Virus record (IMG/VR): IMGVR_UViG_3300043436_001870
Location: 1 to 64,000 of that record
Origin: a virus
Direction: 5' to 3' (one strand)
Length of the DNA stretch: 64,000 nt
Shown here: positions 1 through 7,430 of the stretch, in pieces
How positions within the stretch are numbered: the first letter of the stretch is position 1
How the letters are laid out: each line of letters starts with the position of its first letter
Position numbers and translations under genes: made by a program
Notes under the pieces: generated by a model
Database searches by the model: none
What the model saw: the letters and a program-made list of their open reading frames with translations, nothing else
What the model was told of the DNA's origin: nothing

Positions 1-41
1 TTATCATACAGAGGTATGTCAGTGTAGAAATATGAGTCCAT
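1..41 (-). CDS. N-terminus of a gene running off the left edge
   Basis: An ATG at 41-39 overlaps the stop of the 172-aa gene (TAATG). The frame stays open to base 1, giving a 13-residue start, MDSYFYTDIPLYD. The overlap and the tight packing of this operon make it a likely real gene start. The product cannot be identified from 13 residues. In crAss-like phages, portal, terminase and tail-adaptor genes often lie near the IHF-like gene. Confidence 0.6.
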   Translation of the reverse strand, partial: MDSYFYTDIPLYD

Positions 42-559
42 TACATTTGGTCATATGCAAGACCAGCTCCTCCACGGACACGGCCTTTTTGTTCTTCTTG
101 TAAATCTTTGTAGGCTCCTTTGAATGACTGTCTGATATCATCAAAGTCTTTGGCCATAGCTCTAATCTGACCAATATTACCATCCCTACCATCAGTAATT
201 CTAGTATTTTTCATATAACCAGCAATGTTATCAAGAGCTATTTTAATACCCTCATAAGCTCTGCTAGTTGGTGTCTCATACATTTTCCGGCAGAAGTCCA
301 AAGCAATAAGAATATCAGTGTCCTCTGTGCTGAACTCAGCATTAATTTCATTGATGATGATGTCCTCTTTTTCAGCGTCTAGTAAATGAAAAAATGGATT
401 AAGATCAGGATTAGGACAGGTCATGTAGAACAAGTATTCGTAGATCTTGATATGATCTTCTGGATAGTCATCCATGATTTTCTTTAATGTCTTGAGGGTG
501 TAACAATGCTCCGTAGGAACAACCTTACCACCCTGTATATCAAATAGTTTTATTGTCAT
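41..559 (-). CDS. Conserved-looking hypothetical protein, 172 aa
   Basis: Soluble, mostly helical protein with no signal peptide and no motif I recognise. It overlaps the PD-(D/E)XK nuclease gene upstream by 20 nt, and its stop overlaps the next start (TAATG), so it is translationally coupled in the leftward operon with the IHF-like gene. The C-terminus is Gly/Arg-rich (GRVRGGAGLAYDQM). The setting suggests a virion-assembly or packaging accessory protein, but that is inference from position only. Confidence 0.8.
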   Translation of the reverse strand: MTIKLFDIQGGKVVPTEHCYTLKTLKKIMDDYPEDHIKIYEYLFYMTCPNPDLNPFFHLLDAEKEDIIINEINAEFSTEDTDILIALDFCRKMYETPTSRAYEGIKIALDNIAGYMKNTRITDGRDGNIGQIRAMAKDFDDIRQSFKGAYKDLQEEQKGRVRGGAGLAYDQM

Positions 560-1364
560 CTTTCATGTAATTTATAATACTAATTACCTCATCTTTAAGA
601 TAAGGCAAATGATATTGTACAATCTTATCTACAACCGGTTCTCCTTTGTCATCATAAAGAACTACTCTGTTATCATATGCATCCTTACCAGCTTCTTTGA
701 ATAGAATATGTTCAATCACAAGCTTCCCAGCTTTAAGCTTAGGATTGTGCTTAAGAATAATATACATATAGATACTCAACTGAATGTTGTAATGATTTAG
801 ATTACAGTCATCCAAATGATTAACTGGAGCTAACATTTTCTTGGTAATACCCTCCCAGTTGGTAAAACCCTCTGATTTGATTTCCTTGTTAGTCTTATAG
901 TCATAGATGTTGACTATACCATTAATTACTTCTACTCTATCAGCCTGACCACAGATACCGGCTGATTTAAGATAGACCATATGTTCAGGATAAATACCAT
1001 TATCAAGTTTCTGAACTGGAGCCTGTTTGATTCCATCCTTTTCTATATATGGTACTATGGGAATGACACAGTCTTCAATACTAATTGTGCTACAAGATAG
1101 AAGATCACGTTCTCTCTGGGCATGATACCAAGACCCAAGGTTCACGGCTTTTAGAGATTCATTTTTCCAGGCTTCCTTGATTACCTCTGGATCAAGACCA
1201 TACCATTTACTTTTTTTGTTCTTTGCTGCTTTTGCTGCAATGGTATCAGCATCAAAAGGTTCTTTGAATTTAGAAATAACACTTGTAACACTAGTCCATT
1301 CAATTGATTCAGAAGGATCTATGTTAATGTATTTATGTTCCTGCGGTAGAAAAAGTATAGCCAT
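540..1364 (-). CDS. PD-(D/E)XK nuclease, RecB-like
   Basis: 274 aa. The nuclease core is readable: GQADRV near residue 139 (Asp142), then DYKTNK (Asp155, Lys157), then a QLSIYMYI segment near 195 matching the QxxxY motif of RecB/AddB-type nucleases. His81 in the early helix could be a further ligand. Such proteins cleave DNA with Mg2+. It lies in the unit with the IHF-like gene, so a role in DNA processing during packaging or maturation is possible (inference). A second, RecE-like PD-(D/E)XK gene lies at 43.5 kb and is only distantly similar. Confidence 0.8.
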   Translation of the reverse strand: MAILFLPQEHKYINIDPSESIEWTSVTSVISKFKEPFDADTIAAKAAKNKKSKWYGLDPEVIKEAWKNESLKAVNLGSWYHAQRERDLLSCSTISIEDCVIPIVPYIEKDGIKQAPVQKLDNGIYPEHMVYLKSAGICGQADRVEVINGIVNIYDYKTNKEIKSEGFTNWEGITKKMLAPVNHLDDCNLNHYNIQLSIYMYIILKHNPKLKAGKLVIEHILFKEAGKDAYDNRVVLYDDKGEPVVDKIVQYHLPYLKDEVISIINYMKDDNKTI

Positions 1365-1581
1365 GTTGTGTGTTTAGAATAGTTTTTGCAATAAAGTAAT
1401 CAGTTTGATCACGTGAGTTCAACATCTGATCTAGTCTGTCTGATTCTTCTTGTGATATTTTTTTATGTTCTAACAAGAAATCTAAGTAATCAAGCATGTT
1501 TCTTAATTCCATCTCCTCTCTGATAGCAGCATCAATCCTCTCAATTCCGGCTGGACCGGTGTACATCTTATACGTTCTCAT
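1333..1581 (-). CDS. Hypothetical protein, 82 aa
   Basis: Small helical, charged protein. It overlaps its neighbours by 32 nt downstream and 14 nt upstream, which fits the compact operon. No family recognised. The middle is rich in Glu/Asp/Leu and could form a coiled coil. Confidence 0.7.
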   Translation of the reverse strand: MRTYKMYTGPAGIERIDAAIREEMELRNMLDYLDFLLEHKKISQEESDRLDQMLNSRDQTDYFIAKTILNTQHGYTFSTAGT

Positions 1582-1894
1582 TATCAGAGTTGATATGATT
1601 ATCTAATGCATCATCTTCTTCTTCGGATAATACAGCATCCCATTTACCAGCCTCACACTTTGAGGATAGAGATCTCTGCAAGAACTGTAAAGAACAGCCA
1701 CAGACACCACAGCATGGTTGAGTACCAGGCATAAAACATTTGTCACCAGATCTATCTATAAGATTACATGATTGACAAATAGCATCTCTCTGTAGTGCAA
1801 TCTCTTCTATATGTTCTTGTTTAAAGACAGAGTTCTTAATTCCCTCAAAAATTTTCCCCTTGTCCTTCCATATTTCCAATAGACTTTTTCCCAT
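1568..1894 (-). CDS. Cys-rich zinc-binding-like protein, 108 aa
   Basis: The protein has a dense cysteine cluster: Cys40, Cys43, Cys53, Cys61, Cys62, Cys65, Cys67 and Cys80. The C-x2-C and C-C-x2-C-x-C patterns suggest one or two structural zinc sites. The N-terminus is helical and the C-terminus acidic. It overlaps the IHF-like gene by 50 nt and the 82-aa gene by 14 nt. Function is not known; a small zinc protein beside an IHF-like gene could take part in DNA binding or virion assembly. Confidence 0.75.
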   Translation of the reverse strand: MGKSLLEIWKDKGKIFEGIKNSVFKQEHIEEIALQRDAICQSCNLIDRSGDKCFMPGTQPCCGVCGCSLQFLQRSLSSKCEAGKWDAVLSEEEDDALDNHINSDNENV

Positions 1895-2252
1895 ATCTTT
1901 CTTCTCTTAAATCTTTTTTCTTCAACATTTCCTTTAATATTTGCTCTTTGAGACCACCAAACTTAGTGAGTCTTTCAGTAGCAATCTTGTAGAGAGGATA
2001 CCTGTCATAGTTCTTAGGATTAATACCTCTCAGGTAAATCTGGTTTTTCTCAATCTCTTGCTGCAAATTCTTTAGTCTTACATAGAATGTCCCAAAGTTC
2101 TCAATATGAATATAGGCATCATTAAGATTTTCCATTTTCTTTCTAAGATTAGTCCAATAGAAAGATACAATGTCTGATACTTCAGACTCAGGAATTCCTA
2201 ACTGATCAGCTAGTTCCTTATAAAGATCATTTGCCTTCTTTGGGTTCAACAT
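1845..2252 (-). CDS. IHF/HU-like DNA-binding protein
   Basis: 135 aa. The segment around residues 25-60 (FYWTNLRKKM, then IHIENFGTFYVR) fits the HU/IHF fold: a helical dimerisation part followed by the G-x-F beta-strand region. IHF-like subunits next to structural genes are a typical crAss-like feature. They bend DNA, for instance in packaging or replication. The C-terminal 40 residues are a Lys/Glu-rich extension beyond the usual 90-100 aa. It overlaps the upstream winged-helix-like gene by 26 nt. Confidence 0.75.
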   Translation of the reverse strand: MLNPKKANDLYKELADQLGIPESEVSDIVSFYWTNLRKKMENLNDAYIHIENFGTFYVRLKNLQQEIEKNQIYLRGINPKNYDRYPLYKIATERLTKFGGLKEQILKEMLKKKDLREERYGKKSIGNMEGQGENF

Positions 2253-2601
2253 ATATAAACTTGTAGTCTAATAGAATATTACCTGTAATCTGAATTTTCA
2301 TATCTGGGTTCAAGGATATCTTCTTTTTACTCTTACCATTCTTCACAATTAGTCCTTTTTTCTCAGCCTTTGTAATAGCATTTCTAACTGATTGGCTACT
2401 ACCAAAGATTTTATTCTTGGTAGCAGCCTCACAAAACTCAGTTAGTTCTTTTTCACCGGCAAGAGCCAAAAAGGCTAAACAAGACAAATCTTGATCAGAT
2501 ACGTTCAATTGTTTCAGATGACAATGCACAGCAAGCTGGAACTTTACAATGCCCCAGAGATCCATCTTTACATTTTTCCGTACTTGATTAACTATTGCCA
2601 T
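2227..2601 (-). CDS. Winged-helix-like protein, 124 aa
   Basis: Residues about 45-100 read as helix-turn-helix plus wing: a KELTEFCEAA helix, SSQSVRNAITKAEKKGLI as recognition helix, and a Lys-rich KNGKSKKK loop before a strand. This resembles replication or transcription regulators. It sits between a small coiled-coil gene and the IHF-like gene, sharing base 2601 with the first (stop/start overlap). DNA binding is inferred from pattern, with no family assigned. Confidence 0.65.
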   Translation of the reverse strand: MAIVNQVRKNVKMDLWGIVKFQLAVHCHLKQLNVSDQDLSCLAFLALAGEKELTEFCEAATKNKIFGSSQSVRNAITKAEKKGLIVKNGKSKKKISLNPDMKIQITGNILLDYKFIYVEPKEGK

Positions 2602-2873
2602 TACTGTTCTTTTCTAAGGGTTCTTGGTTTTGAACCATCAGTTGGTTCTGAATTAGGTTGGTCTGTATTAGCTGCCTGAGGAGCCATAATCTGAGCCACT
2701 CTCATTACAGCCATAGCACGTCTTGCTTCTAATTCTTGAAGCTCTGTAATTAGAGTTTCATAATCCTTCTGAACTTGTAGGAAAGGAATCTGTGATTCAT
2801 AGTAGCTCTGAATCTCCTTTTGTTTTGCAGCCATTTCTTCTGCATTGAACTGTTGTTCTGCTTGATTTAACAT
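2601..2873 (-). CDS. Small coiled-coil protein, 90 aa
   Basis: I start it at the ATG at 2873 (MLNQAEQQFN) because the longer frame begins inside the promoter upstream. Residues 10-60 are Glu/Gln/Ala-rich helix (heptad-like), and the tail is Pro/Thr/Ser-rich. It is the first gene of the unit driven by the promoter at 2897-2927. No family recognised; a scaffold-like role is possible but unsupported. Confidence 0.75.
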   Translation of the reverse strand: MLNQAEQQFNAEEMAAKQKEIQSYYESQIPFLQVQKDYETLITELQELEARRAMAVMRVAQIMAPQAANTDQPNSEPTDGSKPRTLRKEQ

Positions 2874-2896
2874 GTTGTTGGTTTTAAATTGTAAGA

Positions 2897-2927
2897 CAAA
2901 TATAGTAAAAGGTTTAAACTTTACAAA
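2897..2927 (-). promoter_or_regulatory. Bacteroidota-type promoter
   Basis: Read on the minus strand, TTTG at 2927-2924 is followed by a 19-nt spacer and TATATTTG at 2904-2897. This matches the Bacteroidota primary-sigma consensus (TTTG, N19, TAnnTTTG) exactly. Transcription would start about 2890, just before the ATG at 2873, and serve the leftward unit with the IHF-like gene. Confidence 0.8.
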
Positions 2928-2929
2928 TT

Positions 2930-2965
2930 TAAACAAAAGAAAAGCCTGAGTTTACACCCAGGCTT
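2930..2965 (-). terminator. Rho-independent terminator of the lysis/tail unit
   Basis: On the minus strand a 7-bp stem (AAGCCTG/CAGGCTT, 2965-2959 with 2948-2942) is followed by a T-rich run (+ strand A-run at 2929-2941). It lies right after the 122-aa gene and before the next promoter, so it ends the unit that starts at 10621. Confidence 0.75.
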
Positions 2966-3001
2966 CTTAACCCATAAAACACTAAACAATGACAAGAAAG
3001 C

Positions 3002-3370
3002 TTAACCGTCTTTCTTGGCTTTTATATATCCTGTCAATTCTGAAAGATTGGTATTCATAGTAGACAAGTGTCCAGACATAGCATCTATTTTTACTTCTAA
3101 CTTCTCATGAGCAATTTTCTGCTCTTCTTTAATCTCATCAATTCTTTTGTAGATTAGTTGTTCTTTTTTATCAGAATCATCTTTGTGGTCTTTCATAGCC
3201 TGCATAACAGATTGGTGATCATTTTTTTGTTTAGATTCTAGATCCTCAAGATCATTACCAACCTTTTCTACAGATCTTTTAAGAGCATAGTAGAAGCCAA
3301 GAAAAGAGCCAATCCCTACAACTATGGTGACTACATCCTTGACATTAAAAGTTAGAGAAGTTACTTCCAT
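3002..3370 (-). CDS. Membrane-anchored coiled-coil protein, 122 aa
   Basis: A hydrophobic segment near residues 12-30 (VVTIVVGIGSFLGFYYAL) is followed by a long charged coiled coil to the end. The one-anchor-plus-coil layout is shared with holin-like and spanin-like phage proteins. It is last in the leftward lysis/tail unit and starts directly after the 210-aa gene stops. A lysis-accessory role is inference. Confidence 0.75.
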   Translation of the reverse strand: MEVTSLTFNVKDVVTIVVGIGSFLGFYYALKRSVEKVGNDLEDLESKQKNDHQSVMQAMKDHKDDSDKKEQLIYKRIDEIKEEQKIAHEKLEVKIDAMSGHLSTMNTNLSELTGYIKAKKDG

Positions 3371-4003
3371 TTAGTATGTCTTATTTAAAATAAATATGTC
3401 ACTGTAAATACTATTTCCAGCATTAGCACTTCCCCATTGTACAGTAATATCTAATGTATTAGCTATTGTAGTATTAAAGGTAGTGTTGTTTACTGTATTA
3501 AATGCAAATCCTTGAGTACTACTATTTGATGTCTTAACATAGTGAAAGGTACCTAAAGACACAATAGAACCAACACCAGCAGCACCTAATTGTCTAATGG
3601 TGAAGTCTACATTTAAAGAAAATACATCATTAGTGATATTTGAAATAGGTTGAGCTCCGCTATCTATAAGAACCACACTACCAGTCTTTACTCTAATTCT
3701 TATGGTTTGATTATTTACAGTATTTAAAACACCTGCTACTATAGCTCTAAAGCTATCTCCCACTTTAAATCCATTTGCTGGGATAGAAAGAGTACCCACA
3801 CCTCCATTTACTAAAGATGTCTCAACAGTAGTATTTGTAATAGGGATGCTGTCTGCTGTTTGTGCAAACAAACCAAGATTTGTTGTATCAGCTTTGTTTT
3901 CTAAGGTTTCAGCAATAGAATCCAAGGCCTGTAAAACCTTAAGTTCATAATTAAAATTTGAACCTTTGTCTCCTGATTTTGGATTTCCGTTACCTAGTGC
4001 CAT
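3371..4003 (-). CDS. Virion appendage-like protein, N-terminal paralog 3 (210 aa)
   Basis: The first about 30 residues (MALGNGNPKSGDKGSNFNYE, then LKVLQALDSIA) closely match the 193-aa gene at 4153 and the 35-aa gene at 4734. The rest is Thr/Asn/Val-rich beta structure with no similarity to the 193-aa protein, as in adsorption proteins with a common base and variable head. The location between lysis and tail-fibre genes fits a virion surface protein. Function is inferred. Confidence 0.75.
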   Translation of the reverse strand: MALGNGNPKSGDKGSNFNYELKVLQALDSIAETLENKADTTNLGLFAQTADSIPITNTTVETSLVNGGVGTLSIPANGFKVGDSFRAIVAGVLNTVNNQTIRIRVKTGSVVLIDSGAQPISNITNDVFSLNVDFTIRQLGAAGVGSIVSLGTFHYVKTSNSSTQGFAFNTVNNTTFNTTIANTLDITVQWGSANAGNSIYSDIFILNKTY

Positions 4004-4151
4004 AATTTATTAATCTTAATGAATTGCTATAATCAGATAGCATTCCGCGATAAGTATCAATTATATCTTCTGAACAGCCTCCCTTTTCTCCACATCTTGA
4101 CTCTGAGTCAAAATATGTTCTGAATGATATTGTAGGTATTTTTTGTGCCAT
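3990..4151 (-). CDS. Small hypothetical protein, 53 aa
   Basis: An ATG at 4151 opens one base after the stop of the 193-aa gene, and the frame ends at 3990, 14 nt inside the next gene. The product begins MAQKIPTISF and has two Cys in a CGEKGGC motif. Position and coupling support expression. No family recognised. Confidence 0.6.
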   Translation of the reverse strand: MAQKIPTISFRTYFDSESRCGEKGGCSEDIIDTYRGMLSDYSNSLRLINYGTR

Positions 4152-4152
4152 G

Positions 4153-4734
4153 TTAGTTTGCAAATGTTACTGTTGTACCTACTGGTACACCAAAGTCCAT
4201 ATCAATATAAATATCACAGGAAAAATTAGCAGATCCTGTTGTAAGGAATGTAATAAACCACTCATTAGATAGTGCTATACTATTATCCAATATAACAAAA
4301 CCATTGACTGCTAATGGGTTACCTGACAAGTCATCAACAGCTAAACTGCTGGTACCGTAAGGAGTAGTAATAACATTAAACACATTAACTTCTCTAGCAA
4401 CTACTTGGTTTTGCGTTGTTAGTGGCAAAAGCTTACTAGATGCAACTAAGACTCCCACAAGATTAGCATAGAATGTGGTACCACCTAAATTAATGATACC
4501 TTTTAGTTTATATACTTCACACTCTATATCATCTTTAGTAGTTATGGTTTGATTCATTTTTACTAAAGCTGCTTGTGCAGCTGGCTCAATTATTCCTTCT
4601 GTATAGATAAAATCCTGTGAACCAACATTTTGGACACTGTTTGCTATACCATCCAATAGCTGCAAAACTTTGAGCTCATAATTAAAATTAGAGCCTTTAT
4701 CACCGTATTTAGGATTACCATTACCTAGTCCCAT
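4153..4734 (-). CDS. Virion appendage-like protein, N-terminal paralog 2 (193 aa)
   Basis: It shares its N-terminal 30 residues (MGLGNGNPKYGDKGSNFNYE, then LKVLQLLDGIA) with the 210-aa gene at 3371. The remaining part is a different beta-rich domain, with no transmembrane segment. It starts by a TAATG overlap with the 35-aa paralog. A structural role is likely from context; the exact role is unknown. Confidence 0.75.
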   Translation of the reverse strand: MGLGNGNPKYGDKGSNFNYELKVLQLLDGIANSVQNVGSQDFIYTEGIIEPAAQAALVKMNQTITTKDDIECEVYKLKGIINLGGTTFYANLVGVLVASSKLLPLTTQNQVVAREVNVFNVITTPYGTSSLAVDDLSGNPLAVNGFVILDNSIALSNEWFITFLTTGSANFSCDIYIDMDFGVPVGTTVTFAN

Positions 4735-4841
4735 TACTGTAATGCATTAAGGATTCTTTCTAAAAGTCTCAACACCTTTAATTGAAAGCTGTAGTTAGAC
4801 TTCTTTGATCCTGATTGATAATTATTATTTCCTAGTGACAT
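4734..4841 (-). CDS. 35-aa short paralog of the appendage N-terminus
   Basis: The ATG at 4841 overlaps the previous stop (TAATG), and the stop at 4736-4734 overlaps the next ATG (TAATG). The product starts MSLGNNNYQSGSKKSNYSFQ and continues LKVLRLLERI, the same pattern as the first 30 residues of the 193- and 210-aa proteins, but it ends there. It is either a free-standing base domain or the remnant of a longer paralog. The perfect couplings at both ends favour a translated gene. Confidence 0.65.
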   Translation of the reverse strand: MSLGNNNYQSGSKKSNYSFQLKVLRLLERILNALQ

Positions 4842-5389
4842 TATACTATAGTTTGAAGTTCATAATAGACAAGAAACTCTCCAGTAAACTGATTGGTACT
4901 TCCAACATTAAGCGGAGCTAGATCATAGATATCTGCTATGTAAACACCTGGATTAGTAGTTACACCCATAATATAGGGTTTAGAAGTATCCTTAATATTT
5001 ATAACAGCATAGGCTGTTGTAAACTGAACATAACACTTATCAGCATCAGCAATACCAGCAAGCCCGAGTTCAAATGTAAGCACAGCATTAAAAGGACCCA
5101 GTGCTGAAGTAAATACTGTATCAGCTCCAGATACCTTAATAATACCTTTCTTTGTGGTAATATTAACTGTAGTACTAGTAGGAACATCCATCGTGTAATA
5201 TCCAATAGTTTCCTGACCAGCACCAATTGCCTGGGCAAAATCAGAAACACTCATACCATATGAGAGATATTTATCATCTCTTTTTTCATAGGTAACATTA
5301 GTTCCTAGTACCACGAGATCATCTGGTGATTGAAGCTGTTGTTTAACTAACTTCTTTTTTACTAAGTAAATCCAATTTAGAATATCCAT
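4841..5389 (-). CDS. Virion-like beta-rich protein, 182 aa
   Basis: I take the ATG at 5389 (MDILNWIYLVKKK) rather than the TTG at 5404. The N-terminus is a short amphipathic/hydrophobic helix; the rest is rich in Val, Thr, Ile and Gly as in phage structural domains. It is followed by a TAATG overlap into the 35-aa paralog and so belongs to the same appendage cluster. No family recognised. Confidence 0.7.
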   Translation of the reverse strand: MDILNWIYLVKKKLVKQQLQSPDDLVVLGTNVTYEKRDDKYLSYGMSVSDFAQAIGAGQETIGYYTMDVPTSTTVNITTKKGIIKVSGADTVFTSALGPFNAVLTFELGLAGIADADKCYVQFTTAYAVINIKDTSKPYIMGVTTNPGVYIADIYDLAPLNVGSTNQFTGEFLVYYELQTIV

Positions 5390-5408
5390 AACTATAAAAT
5401 ACAATAAT

Positions 5409-5954
5409 TTATCTTGATATCAAAGGTTTTACTAAACCAAAATATAAAGTTGTTACACCCAATGTAATTGTGCCTGTTTTCCAAATAAAATTTCCAAGTT
5501 CTAACTGACTGTTCTCTTTGGTTAGTTTAACATTTGTAGCTTCCATGTCTTTAAATAAGGTTCTGTAATGCTCCATATTAGCCGTTGCATAAACAGCCTG
5601 AGTCTCAGCCTTTTGAAGATCTTGTTCTAACTTTATATTACGAGCAATTACCTCATTAATTCTTTCTTCAAGTGCTTTGTTTACCCAATACATGGACACA
5701 GCATCCTGACGGTACTGCTCTTTCCACAAAAGTTTTTCCAGGGTGATCTGTTCCTGAAGTTCATTCAAGAATACACCTTTCTCCTGTTGATATGTAATTC
5801 TCTTAGGAGGTAGAACAGGTTTGGGTAAACTATCAATAAGGGAGACTGTCCTTTCTACTCCATTCGTCTGTCCATAAGCTGTCCCGGAACTCAGTACTAG
5901 GATTAGACTTAATACGCTGAATAGTAGCACCAGTCTGTTTACGTGATTTTTCAT
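5409..5954 (-). CDS. Secreted coiled-coil protein, spanin-like, 181 aa
   Basis: A signal peptide or anchor at residues about 7-28 (LVLLFSVLSLILVLSSGTAYG) is followed by a Pro-rich stretch, a long coiled coil (about 60-150), and a second hydrophobic segment near the C-terminus (TGTITLGVTTLYFGLV). It overlaps the 121-aa membrane gene by 122 nt in another frame, which recalls nested Rz/Rz1 spanin pairs. It lies directly downstream of the endolysin. Spanin function is inference; no lipobox is seen. Confidence 0.65.
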   Translation of the reverse strand: MKNHVNRLVLLFSVLSLILVLSSGTAYGQTNGVERTVSLIDSLPKPVLPPKRITYQQEKGVFLNELQEQITLEKLLWKEQYRQDAVSMYWVNKALEERINEVIARNIKLEQDLQKAETQAVYATANMEHYRTLFKDMEATNVKLTKENSQLELGNFIWKTGTITLGVTTLYFGLVKPLISR

Positions 5955-6198
5955 TCTTCAAAAGTATGTAATTAATTTTTGCTGTTCTCAAACTGTCTCT
6001 GTATCTAAAAGCTTCAAGATCCTTAGCACGGATAATCTGTCTAATCTTTATGCTGTCCTCTACTGACTTAGCCTCCTGGTAGTTTAATTCCTCTTTCAGG
6101 GCTTTATGTTTCTGGGCAGCATACTCATACATCAGTATCAAAGCTAATGACATGATTATAAATATGATAAGTCTCCAATGTTTTTGTATTAGTACCAT
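5833..6198 (-). CDS. Inner-membrane spanin-like protein, 121 aa
   Basis: One N-terminal transmembrane helix (residues about 9-26, LIIFIIMSLALILMYEY) is followed by a highly charged helical periplasmic-type domain. This is the layout of an i-spanin (Rz). It overlaps the endolysin stop by 10 nt and the following coiled-coil gene by 122 nt. Together with the holin-like and endolysin genes it forms a lysis cassette. Assignment rests on topology and context. Confidence 0.6.
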   Translation of the reverse strand: MVLIQKHWRLIIFIIMSLALILMYEYAAQKHKALKEELNYQEAKSVEDSIKIRQIIRAKDLEAFRYRDSLRTAKINYILLKNEKSRKQTGATIQRIKSNPSTEFRDSLWTDEWSRKDSLPY

Positions 6199-6824
6199 GA
6201 TGATATTGAATGTATTGTTCCTATTGGTCTGAGGATAACATAAACTCCATCACCCTCTCTTGATTTTCTGTCATTTGTATTACCCTCTACTGTCTGTATA
6301 ATTCCCTCATCAGCCCAACCATCAAAAAATCCGGTGTGTCCTATTCTACCTTTCTTAGGGTAGTAAAGAGTAAAAACATGGCCAGGTTCAGGCATATCTA
6401 AAAATTTACCTTTGTCATACACCAGAGCTTTTCTATTATGAGCTGTAGGTGACCAGGCTGTAATTGTATTACTAAATCCTGCAAGATCTAGGCAGAAAGA
6501 TACAAAGGCTGCACACCATGCATATCCTTTACCAAGTCCTTCATGAGCCAAAAACTCTTCAACTTCAGGACCATCATTCTTACCTGTCTTCTCCCTAACT
6601 CCAACATACCCTCTGTATATCTCTACAAGCTTATTCTTTCTATCTTGTAGGGAAACTGCTTGTTCCCATTCTGGAGCATCCTGAACTACCTCGGGCTCCT
6701 CAGGAGTAAGGTAATCAATGCTGCCAGTAGTAGGAGAGATTACTTGACTACGTCCACAACTACATAGAAGTAGAGTGCTAATAATAGCAATTGCAAGACC
6801 GGTATAAAAATTACTCTTACCCAT
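6189..6824 (-). CDS. Lipid-anchored CHAP-type endolysin
   Basis: 211 aa. The N-terminal signal ends in a lipobox (LLLC, Cys22), so the enzyme is probably a lipoprotein. The catalytic domain has AWCAAF (nucleophile Cys), GHTGFF (His) and EGNTN (Asn), the Cys-His-Asn triad of CHAP/NlpC-like peptidoglycan hydrolases. It should cut cell-wall peptide bonds in the periplasm. Its start lies 85 nt inside the holin-like gene, and spanin-like genes follow. A lipid-anchored lysin is unusual and would tie activity to export by the host Sec/Lol route. Confidence 0.8.
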   Translation of the reverse strand: MGKSNFYTGLAIAIISTLLLCSCGRSQVISPTTGSIDYLTPEEPEVVQDAPEWEQAVSLQDRKNKLVEIYRGYVGVREKTGKNDGPEVEEFLAHEGLGKGYAWCAAFVSFCLDLAGFSNTITAWSPTAHNRKALVYDKGKFLDMPEPGHVFTLYYPKKGRIGHTGFFDGWADEGIIQTVEGNTNDRKSREGDGVYVILRPIGTIHSISSWY

Positions 6825-7153
6825 GCTGGTACTTTTTCAAAATCATTCTTTACGTGAGGAGTCAATTCTGCAGTCAGTTTACTTCTCTTTGAGTAGTAAT
6901 ATCTAAACCATCCTCTGTGGTACAAATTTATGGTAATATTTACTACACTCAACCCTAGGAAGTAAACAAATGTTCCAAGGAACACCTTGTTAATCAATCC
7001 AGGACGGAATATTCCTACCTCTGGTCCCCATAGATAAACCAGGAAACTAGACATTACTAGGAAAAGAATAAAGAGTATTGGAACTAACCACACTCCCTCC
7101 CATAGTTGTAGCCATCTAAGTAATTTTTTAGCAATTTTTTTCATATTATTCAT
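6740..7153 (-). CDS. Holin-like membrane protein, 137 aa
   Basis: Three hydrophobic segments are visible, at about residues 19-41 (WLVPILFILFLVMSSFLVYL), 55-75 and 115-136, separated by charged loops. The N-terminus is basic. Three membrane spans and a location directly before the endolysin match class I holins. No family signature is known to me, so the call rests on topology and gene order. Confidence 0.6.
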   Translation of the reverse strand: MNNMKKIAKKLLRWLQLWEGVWLVPILFILFLVMSSFLVYLWGPEVGIFRPGLINKVFLGTFVYFLGLSVVNITINLYHRGWFRYYYSKRSKLTAELTPHVKNDFEKVPAWVRVIFIPVLQLLLLALYFYVVVDVVK

Positions 7154-7430
7154 TATTTAATTCATCTTCCAATACCTGCGGATCACCAAGATCTTCAGTA
7201 ACAACTACTGGAATTACAGCAGTATACTGAGCAAGTGTCAATTCGGTTACAGTTATTGTAACAATTGGTTCCTCTCCTCCACACATTCTTTTAGCAGATA
7301 CCCTTGCATGTAGCTCAGCATGAACAGTTTCCTGATCATAATTGATATCTTCACAGGACTGATATATTGTACTTGTATTTGAATTTCCATTAGGAAGAAC
7401 AAACTCAGCAACCAATTTAAAGTATCTCAT
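7146..7430 (-). CDS. Hypothetical protein, 94 aa
   Basis: Beta-rich small protein with three Cys and an acidic C-terminus. It overlaps the tail-fibre gene stop by 4 nt (ATGA type) and the holin-like start by 8 nt. Its position between a tail-fibre-like and a holin-like gene suggests a fibre-associated or assembly role, but nothing in the sequence proves it. Confidence 0.7.
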   Translation of the reverse strand: MRYFKLVAEFVLPNGNSNTSTIYQSCEDINYDQETVHAELHARVSAKRMCGGEEPIVTITVTELTLAQYTAVIPVVVTEDLGDPQVLEDELNNE

